Shown one piece after another: positions 1-6,260 of a stretch of 11,292 bases of DNA. Position numbers and translations under genes: made by a program. Below the pieces are notes generated by a model, which saw only the letters and a program-made list of their open reading frames with translations, made no database searches and was not told the DNA's origin. How positions within the stretch are numbered: position 1 is the first letter of the stretch; each line of letters opens with the position of its first letter. The DNA comes from an uncultured Lachnospiraceae bacterium (GTDB lineage Bacteria > Bacillota > Clostridia > Lachnospirales > Lachnospiraceae). The DNA is taken from contig CAMWYL010000073.1 in NCBI GenBank assembly GCA_947178465.1, forward strand, positions 1 to 11,292, in the 5' to 3' direction.

Positions 1-136
1 TAGTGTGAGAAGTACTTCTAATCACTCGCAGCAAAGGCTGCTTCGTGAAGAAGTACTAAGTCTCATACAGGGGAATGCCGAAAAACAGGCATTCTCCGCA
101 TGGATTTGAGATTCCGCAGAGCGGAATCATGGAGGT
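1..136 (+). repeat. Repeat unit 1 with three stem-loops and a short in-frame ORF
   Basis: The unit contains a GAATGCC (73-79) / GGCATTC (88-94) hairpin and a perfect 8-bp hairpin GATTCCGC (110-117) / GCGGAATC (121-128). It ends in GGAGG at 131-135. A GTG at position 5 opens a 34-codon reading frame that stops at 107-109. Whether it has its own GGAGG lies outside the window. The left boundary is not visible. Confidence 0.75.
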
Positions 137-271
137 TAGCGTGAGAAGAACTTCTAAAGCTCACAGCAAGGGCTGTTTCGCTAAGAAGTACTAAGTCTCA
201 CACAGGAGAATGCCGAAAAACAGGCATTCTCCACACCGATTTGAGATTCCGCAGAGCGGAATCATGGAGGT
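137..271 (+). repeat. Repeat unit 2 with perfect hairpins and a 17-codon ORF
   Basis: This is the cleanest copy. It has a perfect 10-bp stem GGAGAATGCC (205-214) / GGCATTCTCC (223-232) with an 8-nt loop, and a perfect 8-bp stem at 245-263 with a 3-nt loop. GGAGG of the preceding unit (131-135) lies 5 nt before GTG at 141, which opens a 17-codon frame ending at TAA 192-194 inside the outer stem. The unit ends in its own GGAGG at 266-270. Translation of the short frame is possible but unproven. Confidence 0.75.
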
Positions 272-396
272 CAGAGTGTGAAAAACATTAAGAAACTCTA
301 AGGCAGCAAAGAACGCCGCCTAAGAGTTTCTAAATGTTTAAGAGAATGACTTGAAAAGCAGGCATTCTTCATTTTGCTTTGCTACGACATGGAGGT
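272..396 (+). repeat. Diverged repeat unit 3, leading into the kinase start
   Basis: The outer stem has a different sequence from units 1 and 2 (left arm 291-307, right arm 315-331, two mismatches in 17 bp), but its position is the same. The GAGAATG (342-348) and GCATTCTTC (362-370) pair is a decayed version of the central hairpin. The GGAGG of unit 2 lies 5 nt before GTG at 276, which is followed directly by TGA. A second GTG at 278 opens a 7-codon frame. The unit ends in ATGGAGGT, the kinase ribosome-binding site. Confidence 0.65.
391..395 (+). promoter_or_regulatory. Shine-Dalgarno sequence of the sensor kinase, supplied by the repeat array
   Basis: GGAGG lies 5 nt before ATG 401. The same 5-nt distance separates GGAGG 131-135 from GTG 141 and GGAGG 266-270 from GTG 276. 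This site decides the kinase start at 401 over the upstream TTG at 374, whose codons run through the Shine-Dalgarno sequence. Confidence 0.75.
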
Positions 397-400
397 TGGT

Positions 401-1294
401 ATGAGAAGGGAGGACTGCCATATGATATGGTTTGGAGGGCGTCGGTTTTCCTATCGCAGACTAAACGATATGATTGACAGCGCGCTGGATGGAAGCTTTA
501 TGGAAAAGCGATATGACGAGAGCGAGCTGTCAAAGCTGGAGGCAAAATGGCAGCGTTTTCTTAACGCATCTCTGCTGTCAAGGCGACGTATTGAGGAGGA
601 GCGAAACAGCATAAAGGAACTGGTGACGGATATTTCCCATCAGACCAAAACACCGCTTTCCAATATCCTGCTGTATACACAGCTATTGGAGGAGCAGCCG
701 CTGAATGACGAAAGCAGGGCGCTTGCGGAAGAAATCCGCAATCAGTCGGAAAAGCTGTCCTTTCTCCTGCAATCGCTGGTAAAGATATCGCGTCTGGAGA
801 GCGGGATTCTGACAGTGGCGCCCGTAAGGCAGGATGTATCCGTGCTGATTGAGAAGCTGGCAGAGCAGGCGGACGCAAAGGCGCGAGCTAAGAAGATAAT
901 ATTGCGGACAGTATTTCCGGATGTGCAGGAAGAGCACCTGCAGGCCGTTTTTGACTTGAAATGGACCTTGGAGGCCGTTGGAAACATCGTTGATAATGCG
1001 GTAAAATATTCGCCGGAGTCGTCTGTCATTACGATAGCGCTTCAGCCATATGAGATGTTTGTGTGTGTGGCGGTCACGGACGAGGGCGGCGGAATTCCGG
1101 AGGAGGAACGTGCGCGGATATTCAACAGATTTTATCGTGGTGAAAATGCACGGCAGGAGGAGGGAATCGGCGTAGGGCTTTACCTTGCAAGAGAGATTGT
1201 CAATGCACAGGGAGGTTATATCAAGGTTGGCGCGAATCAGGACTCGTCTCGAACAGGGGCGGTATTTCAGGTGTATCTGCCGCGGTCGCTCTAA
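401..1294 (+). CDS. Sensor histidine kinase catalytic core without a membrane sensor
   Basis: This is a 297-residue HisKA/HATPase_c kinase. The H-box reads ISHQTKTPLSN with the phospho-accepting His at about residue 80. The ATP-binding part follows: N-box NIVDNAVKYS (about 195-204), G1-type DEGGGIP (about 227-233), F-box-like IFNRFYRG, and G2-type GIGVGLYL (about 265-272). The HQTKTPL form is common in Firmicutes kinases that partner ABC exporters of peptide antibiotics, and an ABC transporter lies directly downstream. Such kinases normally begin with one or two membrane helices. Here the protein opens with a short basic stretch (MRREDCHMIWFGGRRFSYRR) followed by the conserved linker before the dimerisation helices, and no hydrophobic helix is present. 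It may be a natural soluble form or a 5'-truncated gene whose start was taken over by the repeat array. The expected response regulator is not in the window. The ATG at 401 is chosen for its GGAGG at 5 nt. Confidence 0.9.
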   Translation: MRREDCHMIWFGGRRFSYRRLNDMIDSALDGSFMEKRYDESELSKLEAKWQRFLNASLLSRRRIEEERNSIKELVTDISHQTKTPLSNILLYTQLLEEQPLNDESRALAEEIRNQSEKLSFLLQSLVKISRLESGILTVAPVRQDVSVLIEKLAEQADAKARAKKIILRTVFPDVQEEHLQAVFDLKWTLEAVGNIVDNAVKYSPESSVITIALQPYEMFVCVAVTDEGGGIPEEERARIFNRFYRGENARQEEGIGVGLYLAREIVNAQGGYIKVGANQDSSRTGAVFQVYLPRSL

Positions 1295-1301
1295 TGCTTT
1301 A

Positions 1302-1327
1302 GGGAAACGCTGATTAAAGCGTTTCCC
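1302..1327 (+). repeat. 10-bp perfect stem-loop after the kinase
   Basis: GGGAAACGCT (1302-1311) pairs perfectly with AGCGTTTCCC (1318-1327) around a 6-nt loop, 7 nt after the kinase stop. No T-tract follows, so it is not a textbook intrinsic terminator. It could protect mRNA ends or weaken read-through into the ABC genes. Confidence 0.7.
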
Positions 1328-1332
1328 GCGCT

Positions 1333-1370
1333 GGATTTGTGCCGTGAAGCGGCATATTCCTTGCAAATCC
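1333..1370 (+). repeat. Two-tier stem-loop
   Basis: An outer stem GGATTTG (1333-1339) / CAAATCC (1364-1370) encloses an inner stem TGCCG (1340-1344) / CGGCA (1350-1354). The layout loosely recalls the GGATTTGAGATTCCGC..GCGG part of repeat unit 1, so it may be a decayed relative. That relation is an inference. Confidence 0.55.
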
Positions 1371-1390
1371 GTGTGCATCCGCCGGAGGAT

Positions 1391-1432
1391 TTAAGGAAGC
1401 GGTGACTTAATCAGCTTCCTTAAATGTTTAAG
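1391..1432 (+). repeat. 10-bp stem-loop followed by the TAAATGTTTAAG motif
   Basis: TTAAGGAAGC (1391-1400) pairs perfectly with GCTTCCTTAA (1414-1423). It runs into TTAAATGTTTAAG (1420-1432), which is also found at 330-342 (one change) after the outer stem of repeat unit 3, and in similar form at 9710-9722. This ties the intergenic hairpins to the repeat family of the array. Confidence 0.65.
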
Positions 1433-1444
1433 AATCTTTCAAAA

Positions 1445-1458
1445 CTGAAATATTTCAG
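1445..1458. repeat. 14-bp perfect palindrome
   Basis: CTGAAATATTTCAG is a perfect palindrome, flanked by TCTTTC at 1434-1439 and GAAAGA at 1469-1474, which extend the dyad with a gap. It lies about 115 bp before the ABC start and could be an operator or an RNA hairpin. Confidence 0.5.
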
Positions 1459-1486
1459 AAAGGATGTCGAAAGATTATTTTGTTAT

Positions 1487-1514
1487 AGTCTATGTTGATA
1501 AAACAGCATAGGCT
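1487..1514. promoter_or_regulatory. Possible operator dyad upstream of the ABC genes
   Basis: AGTCTATG (1487-1494) and CATAGGCT (1507-1514) form an 8-bp inverted repeat with one G-T mismatch, separated by 12 bp and about 58 bp before the ATPase start. Response regulators of Bce/Vex-type systems bind inverted or direct repeats in this position. I see no convincing -35/-10 pair beside it, so the role is tentative. Confidence 0.3.
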
Positions 1515-1571
1515 TTGTTTGTGTATAGGAAATGTGATGTGGCCTGATAAGATTGGAGGATCAGATTGATA

Positions 1572-2243
1572 ATGAAAGTATTACAGACGGAGGGGCTTAA
1601 AAAGTATTATGGACAGGGAGAGAGTCTTGTCAAGGCATTGGACGGTGTAAGTCTTGCCGTGGAGCAGGGTGAGTTTGTTGCAATCGTCGGCACAAGTGGA
1701 AGCGGCAAATCAACGCTGCTGCACATGCTGGGCGGTCTGGACAGACCGACGCAGGGGACAGTTACCATAGAAGGAAAGAATATTTTCGAGCTGAAGGACG
1801 AAGCGCTTACCATCTTCCGACGCAGGAAAATAGGCTTTGTATTTCAGAATTACAATCTCGTTCCCGTATTAAACGTATATGAAAATATTCTGCTGCCGAT
1901 TCAGCTTGACGGGAATACGCCGGATATGGAGTATATCAATACAATCGTGGATACGCTCGGGCTGAAGGAGAAGCTGGATAACCTGCCGAATAATCTGTCC
2001 GGCGGGCAGCAGCAGCGCGTGGCAATTGCAAGGGCGCTTGCATCAAAGCCTGCAATCATATTGGCGGATGAGCCGACCGGAAATCTGGACAGCAAGACGA
2101 GCCGGGATGTGCTTGGGCTGCTCAAAATCACCAGCCGGAAATTCTCCCAGACAATGGTGATGATTACGCACAATGAGGAAATTGCGCAGCTTGCGGACCG
2201 TATTGTGCGAATCGAAGACGGCAGAATCGTGGAAAGAGCTTAA
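1572..2243 (+). CDS. ABC transporter ATP-binding protein (MacB/Bce type)
   Basis: This 223-residue ATPase has every canonical motif: Walker A GTSGSGKST (40-48), Q-loop Gln 92 in FVFQNYNL, signature LSGGQQQR (142-149), Walker B IILADEP (162-168), D-loop NLDS, and the H-loop His 200 in MITHNEE. The LSGGQQQR signature and LADEPTGNLDS are typical of the family that works with FtsX-type permeases (LolD, MacB, BceA, VexP2). It should form a membrane-bound complex with the permease 17 bp downstream and power removal or release of a peptide or lipid-like substrate rather than classical uptake. GGAGG is at 1555-1559. This is 12 nt from ATG 1572 and 6 nt from an in-frame TTG at 1566, so a start two codons earlier is possible. 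ATG 1572 is preferred by codon and by the usual N-terminus of relatives. Confidence 0.93.
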   Translation: MKVLQTEGLKKYYGQGESLVKALDGVSLAVEQGEFVAIVGTSGSGKSTLLHMLGGLDRPTQGTVTIEGKNIFELKDEALTIFRRRKIGFVFQNYNLVPVLNVYENILLPIQLDGNTPDMEYINTIVDTLGLKEKLDNLPNNLSGGQQQRVAIARALASKPAIILADEPTGNLDSKTSRDVLGLLKITSRKFSQTMVMITHNEEIAQLADRIVRIEDGRIVERA

Positions 2244-2260
2244 GTCGGGAGGTGAACGGA

Positions 2261-4900
2261 GTGAAGGTAGCAAACAGAAAATGCATCCGCAGACTAAGCA
2301 TCAGGAGCATGAAGGCGGCGCGTGTCCGCAATAAAGTCGCGGTAGTGGCAATTGCACTGACGACTTTGCTGTTTACGGCGTTGTTTACCATTACGATGTC
2401 GATGATCCGCAGCTTTGAGGAGTCCAATTTCCGCCAGGTGGGGGGATATGCGCACGGCAGCTTTAAATATCTGACGCAGGAGCAGCATGATGAGCTGAAG
2501 ACAGACCCGCTGATTAAGGAATATGGGATGCGACGTGTGCTGGGTATAGCGGAACAGGAGCCGTTTAACAAATCACAGGTGGAAATCAGTTATTCGGATT
2601 CCAACACGGCGAAATGGATGTTCTTGGAGCCGATAGCGGGGGGAATGCCGGAGGAGAATACCAATGAGGCGGCGACAGATACGCGCATATTGTCATTGCT
2701 CGGCGTAACGCCGGAGCTTGGTGCGGAATTTACCCTGACCTTTAACGTGAACGGTGTGGAGACGACGCAGACCTTTACGCTCTGCGGCTGGTGGGACTAT
2801 GATGAAGTGATTACGGCAAACCATGTGCTGATTCCGGACAGCCGCGTCAATGAGGTGCTTGCGGAGCTGGGGATTCAATATCAGGCAGGTGACCTGTGGG
2901 GAAGCTATAATATGGATGTAATGCTCCGGAGTCCGGCGCATATTGCGGAGGATTTGCAAACGATTCTGTATAATCACGGGTATCAGGCAGAAGAAAAAGG
3001 GGAGAACTACATTGGAATCGGTGTGAATTGGGGCTATGTATCGGCGCAACTTTCCGATTCCATGGACATCGAAACAATTCTGTCGCTTTCCGCTATGCTG
3101 TTACTGATTATTTTTACAGGGTATCTGGTTATCTATAATGTCTTCCGGATATCCGTATCGAATGACATTCGCGCATATGGGTTGTTAAAGACAATCGGTA
3201 CGACCGGACGACAGCTTCGGCGGATTGTACTTACGCAGTCGCTTCTGCTGTCCGCCATCGGTATTCCAATCGGGTTATTGGCAGGTTATGGCGTTGGCGC
3301 ACTGCTGACACCGGTAATCTTAAACACGCTTACGGATATATCGACAGAAGCTTTGTCGCAAAGTCCATGGATTTTCATTGGTTCCACACTGTTTGCTCTG
3401 GTGACGGTTGCACTTTCCTGTCGCAAGCCCTCGAAGCTTGCGGCGTGGGTATCGCCGATTGAGGCGCTTCGATATACGGAGGGCGGCGGCAGGAAAAAGA
3501 AGCGGCGGGCCGGCAAGGGCGCGTCTGTCTGTAAGATGGCGTTTGCAAATCTCGGACGCAGCAAGAGCAAAACAGCCGTTACCGTGGTATCGCTGTCGCT
3601 TGCGGTGGTGTTGCTGGAGATTACGTTTACCTTTACGAACGGATTTGATATGGACAAATATCTGAGGGATATGACCGTTGACTTTATCGTGGCAAATGCA
3701 AGATATTTTCGGGCAGGAGGGATTTTTTACGAGGACTTGGCCCTGCCGGAGGAGGTTATTGATACGATTTCTTCCATGGGAGGGATTGCGCGCGGCGGTC
3801 GCACCTATGGGGACTGCGGTTCCGTGGATGAATTGATAACGGAGGAGGCGTTCAGAACATGTTACAGCCATTGGGACAGTGCGGAGATGTTGGATGCCCG
3901 CGTGAGTCATGAAGAGCGGATAGCGGACGGACGGCTGCAGGCTGCCGTGGAGCTTTATGGGATGGAGGATTTCTGTCTTGAGAAGCTGACAGTGGTAGAG
4001 GGCGATATTTCCAAGCTTTCGGGAGCCGGCAATTATATTGCGGCGGTTTACCTGTCGGATGATTATAACCATCTGATACCGGATACGCATTGGGCGCAGC
4101 TTGGCGATAAGGTAACGCTTCGGTATACGGAAGAATATGAGTTTTATAATCCTGAAACAGGTGAGGTTTATGCCGAGGATGAGGATTTGTCCATAAAGCC
4201 TTTTGGAATGCGTTCCGTTCGGTACCGGGACGTGGAGTATGAGGTGGCGGCGGTGGTGATGATATCACCCAAGCTGAACTACCGATACTATGGATCCGAG
4301 CAGTATGTGCTTGGTGCGGATACCTTTATTCGGGATACGGGGACAAATGCGGTGCTGCATTACTCCTATGATATGAAGGACGGAGAGGATGCGGGAATGG
4401 AGGAATACCTGGCCGACTTTACGGGCAGTATCAGCTCCCGATACGATTATGAAAGCAAGAAGGTATACGAGGATGACTTTGCAGGCTTCCGCAATATGTT
4501 TGTCATTCTGGGCGGGACGCTGAGCTTTATTGTCGGGCTGGTGGGTGTGTTGAACTTCCTGAACGCGGTGCTGACGGGGATTATGACACGCTATCGGGAG
4601 TTCGCGGTATTACAGTCTGTCGGGATGACCGGACGCCAGCTTAAGACGATGCTGGTGGCGGAGGGCTTATTCTATGCGCTTGGTTCGGTGGTGATGTCCC
4701 TGCTGCTGTGCCTTGTGATGCAGCCGCTGATATCGGATGTGCTGGAGGATATGTTCTGGTTCTTCACCTATCGGTTTACGATAGTGCCGATAATCGCAGT
4801 GACGCCGCTTTTCATTCTGTTAGGCGTGGGAATACCGTTGATTATTTACCGGTATACGGCGCGCAAATCTATTGTGGAACGGCTTCGGGTCGTGGAATAG
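2261..4900 (+). CDS. FtsX-family ABC transporter permease, duplicated form
   Basis: This is an 879-residue permease with two FtsX halves. One helix lies at about 26-48. An extracellular region of about 220 residues follows, then three helices at about 272-296, 330-352 and 368-387. A lysine/arginine-rich cytoplasmic link (about 410-423) leads to a fifth helix at about 436-458. A second extracellular region of about 290 residues follows, then helices at about 747-775, 800-823 and 840-862. The cytoplasmic motifs RAYGLLKTIGTTGRQL and REFAVLQSVGMTGRQL are the matching coupling segments of the two halves that contact the ATPase. The GTG at 2261 is used, with GGGAGG ending 8 nt upstream; the GTG at 2252 overlaps that site and is unlikely. 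Substrate is not readable from sequence. The kinase/ATPase/permease context suggests antimicrobial peptide sensing or resistance. BceB itself has one large extracellular loop and ten helices, so this eight-helix form is only a relative. Confidence 0.92.
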   Translation: MKVANRKCIRRLSIRSMKAARVRNKVAVVAIALTTLLFTALFTITMSMIRSFEESNFRQVGGYAHGSFKYLTQEQHDELKTDPLIKEYGMRRVLGIAEQEPFNKSQVEISYSDSNTAKWMFLEPIAGGMPEENTNEAATDTRILSLLGVTPELGAEFTLTFNVNGVETTQTFTLCGWWDYDEVITANHVLIPDSRVNEVLAELGIQYQAGDLWGSYNMDVMLRSPAHIAEDLQTILYNHGYQAEEKGENYIGIGVNWGYVSAQLSDSMDIETILSLSAMLLLIIFTGYLVIYNVFRISVSNDIRAYGLLKTIGTTGRQLRRIVLTQSLLLSAIGIPIGLLAGYGVGALLTPVILNTLTDISTEALSQSPWIFIGSTLFALVTVALSCRKPSKLAAWVSPIEALRYTEGGGRKKKRRAGKGASVCKMAFANLGRSKSKTAVTVVSLSLAVVLLEITFTFTNGFDMDKYLRDMTVDFIVANARYFRAGGIFYEDLALPEEVIDTISSMGGIARGGRTYGDCGSVDELITEEAFRTCYSHWDSAEMLDARVSHEERIADGRLQAAVELYGMEDFCLEKLTVVEGDISKLSGAGNYIAAVYLSDDYNHLIPDTHWAQLGDKVTLRYTEEYEFYNPETGEVYAEDEDLSIKPFGMRSVRYRDVEYEVAAVVMISPKLNYRYYGSEQYVLGADTFIRDTGTNAVLHYSYDMKDGEDAGMEEYLADFTGSISSRYDYESKKVYEDDFAGFRNMFVILGGTLSFIVGLVGVLNFLNAVLTGIMTRYREFAVLQSVGMTGRQLKTMLVAEGLFYALGSVVMSLLLCLVMQPLISDVLEDMFWFFTYRFTIVPIIAVTPLFILLGVGIPLIIYRYTARKSIVERLRVVE

Positions 4901-4909
4901 GGACTGAGA

Positions 4910-4947
4910 AGGGCAGCCTGCTCTCTGAAAAGAGGGCGGGCTGTTCT
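4910..4947 (+). terminator. 17-bp hairpin with GAAA loop closing the transporter operon
   Basis: Positions 4910-4926 pair without a gap with 4931-4947 (several G-U pairs), capped by GAAA at 4927-4930, 10 nt after the permease stop. No clean T-tract follows (GCGATTGTG), so it may act as an RNA 3'-end stabiliser or weak terminator rather than a strong intrinsic terminator. Confidence 0.55.
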
Positions 4948-5002
4948 GCGATTGTGTTCACATTGTGCCTGTATCAATAATATAAATCGATAAATTTGCC
5001 GT

Positions 5003-5030
5003 TTGAATAAGCAGGAATTTTTGTTATAAT
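5003..5030 (+). promoter_or_regulatory. Sigma-A-type promoter for the DUF4261-like gene
   Basis: TTGAAT (5003-5008), a 16-bp spacer and a consensus TATAAT (5025-5030) lie 40 bp before the start codon, with a likely transcription start near 5037. The gene therefore has its own transcription, independent of the ABC operon. Confidence 0.75.
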
Positions 5031-5069
5031 GAGAACTGCAGGGAAGGCAATCACATAAGAAGGGAAACG

Positions 5070-6209
5070 GTGCAAGCGATGAATGAGAAAAAGGCAATTG
5101 ATATAATGACAAACTGGCTCAGCCATAAAAATGAATTGGGTAAAAAGCCGGTGCAGATTAAGGCAGCAGGAAGCTTTTTGTATGATGACAATACTTATGT
5201 TATCCTGAAATTTAAGCCCGGTTTGCTTGATAAATGGCAGGTCGGTGTGTGCGGCTTTGACGAGGAAGGGGAGGAGTGCGGCCATACCTTCAGCGAATAC
5301 GAAGAATACGACGAAGCAACGGCGAAGGAGAAATGCATCGCCATGATAGAATACCTGAAGGAATATTGGAAGTCGCGGTTTCAGGCCGAGCTTGAAAGGC
5401 GTGGTATCGACGAACAGGAGTATTGGAGCATGACTGAGGAGGAGCGCAAGAAAAAATGGGAGGAGACGGAGGAGCAGAATGCGGGACGGGTCGGCTCCGT
5501 GCTGCTGAGAAATGCCGATATTGATTTCAACGCACTCAGTAAAGCGCTTTTGGAGGAGTTTGAGGTTGATGGGGAGGAAAACGTCAAATGCGAAAATAAT
5601 ATTTTGGTATTTGACGCAGGAAGCAATCTGATATGCGTATCATTGATGGCAGGACCTGTTCCGGATGGGGAAGCAGAATATTTTGCGGAAGCAAATATTT
5701 TTTGGAAGGAAGCCGTTGAAACAACGAAACAGCACCAGGCGCATTTGCTCGTTACGGTACTGAACCGTGACGGAAATCCGATAGAGGCTGCCGGCTGCTT
5801 CACAGACGCGGTAAATCTGTGCGTCCAAGAAACCGGTGCATTAGGTATCTATACGACGGGTACGGTATACGAGCCGCGCTTTTACAGCGAATGGGCGAAA
5901 AAGATGCGGGACGGTGAAATGCCGCTGCCGATTTGGGTATATGTGGGACTGATAAAGAGTGAAAACGGGAACTGCGGGTATACTTACGGACTGACGGAAT
6001 TCGGAAGGCCGGAGTTGGAAATCATCGACAGCAGCCACAACATGGAGGAGATATATGAATTTCTCTATAATACCTGTGAAGGGCTGCTCTCCGCCAATAT
6101 GTATTTGCGCGATGGCGAGACGCTCAGCTTTACTTCCGATCAAAGGCTGACAATCACAAAGTCCAAGGCTGTATACGTCGATGGAGACAGCTTCAAAATC
6201 GGGTATTGA
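5070..6209 (+). CDS. Hypothetical protein with a DUF4261-like C-terminal region
   Basis: This 379-residue soluble protein has no signal peptide or membrane helix. The N-terminal 105 residues contain a compact acidic region with Trp/Tyr (KWQVGVCGFDEEGEECGHTF). A highly charged helical linker follows (about 106-140, rich in Glu, Lys and Arg). The rest (about 141-375) resembles DUF4261: it opens with GSVLLRNADIDFN and contains GLYTTG-like GIYTTGTVYEPRFY and the LPIWVYVGL stretch. The family assignment is from remembered motifs and is moderately sure. No function is established, although DUF4261 proteins turn up in accessory clusters together with ankyrin or immunity-type genes, as here. GTG 5070 has AAGGG 5 nt upstream. 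An in-frame ATG at 5079 is the alternative, with a poorer 14-nt spacing. Confidence 0.85.
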   Translation: MQAMNEKKAIDIMTNWLSHKNELGKKPVQIKAAGSFLYDDNTYVILKFKPGLLDKWQVGVCGFDEEGEECGHTFSEYEEYDEATAKEKCIAMIEYLKEYWKSRFQAELERRGIDEQEYWSMTEEERKKKWEETEEQNAGRVGSVLLRNADIDFNALSKALLEEFEVDGEENVKCENNILVFDAGSNLICVSLMAGPVPDGEAEYFAEANIFWKEAVETTKQHQAHLLVTVLNRDGNPIEAAGCFTDAVNLCVQETGALGIYTTGTVYEPRFYSEWAKKMRDGEMPLPIWVYVGLIKSENGNCGYTYGLTEFGRPELEIIDSSHNMEEIYEFLYNTCEGLLSANMYLRDGETLSFTSDQRLTITKSKAVYVDGDSFKIGY

Positions 6210-6224
6210 GTGCGTGGAAACAAC
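6206..6224 (+). repeat. Left copy of a 19-bp direct repeat flanking the ankyrin gene
   Basis: TTGAGTGCGTGGAAACAAC overlaps the stop codon (6207-6209) of the DUF4261-like gene and recurs at 7469-7487 with a single C/T difference. The sequences on either side of the two copies do not match, so the repeat has sharp limits. Confidence 0.8.
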
Positions 6225-6260
6225 CCTTAGAGACTGAAAGGCAGCGGAATGGAGATTTTT

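Larger units (their letters stand above)
1..396 (+). repeat. Tandem array of three structured repeat units, each ending in a Shine-Dalgarno sequence
   Basis: Three consecutive units (1-136, 137-271, 272-396) each end in ATGGAGGT. Units 1 and 2 are close copies; unit 3 is diverged but keeps the order of parts. Each unit holds an outer imperfect stem built on TGAGAAG..ACTTCT and AGAAGTACTAAGTCTCA, then a GAATGCC/GGCATTC hairpin. Units 1 and 2 also carry a GATTCCGC-AGA-GCGGAATC hairpin before the terminal GGAGG. The start of unit 1, the start of unit 2 and the first codons of the kinase are alike (GTGAGAAG, GTGAGAAG, ATGAGAAG), so the kinase start sits where a fourth unit would begin. The array may extend left of the window. 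Its function is unknown. There is no spacer/repeat regularity of a CRISPR type and no protein of substantial length. Confidence 0.85.

Noticed and set aside
1..396. CRISPR array
   Set aside because: Units are about 130 bp, homologous along their whole length, without unique spacers or a short conserved repeat. No cas gene is present.
374..400. Upstream TTG start (374) for the sensor kinase
   Set aside because: The codons from 374 run through the GGAGG at 391-395 that serves ATG 401, and no ribosome-binding site precedes 374.
683..1378. Long minus-strand reading frame opposite the kinase gene
   Set aside because: It lies wholly in the shadow of a well-supported gene and its downstream hairpins, has no ribosome-binding site and shows no recognisable family.
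3320..4090. Long minus-strand frame opposite the permease
   Set aside because: It is an antisense shadow of the FtsX permease, with a composition rich in Arg/His/Arg-like codons and no motif or ribosome-binding support.
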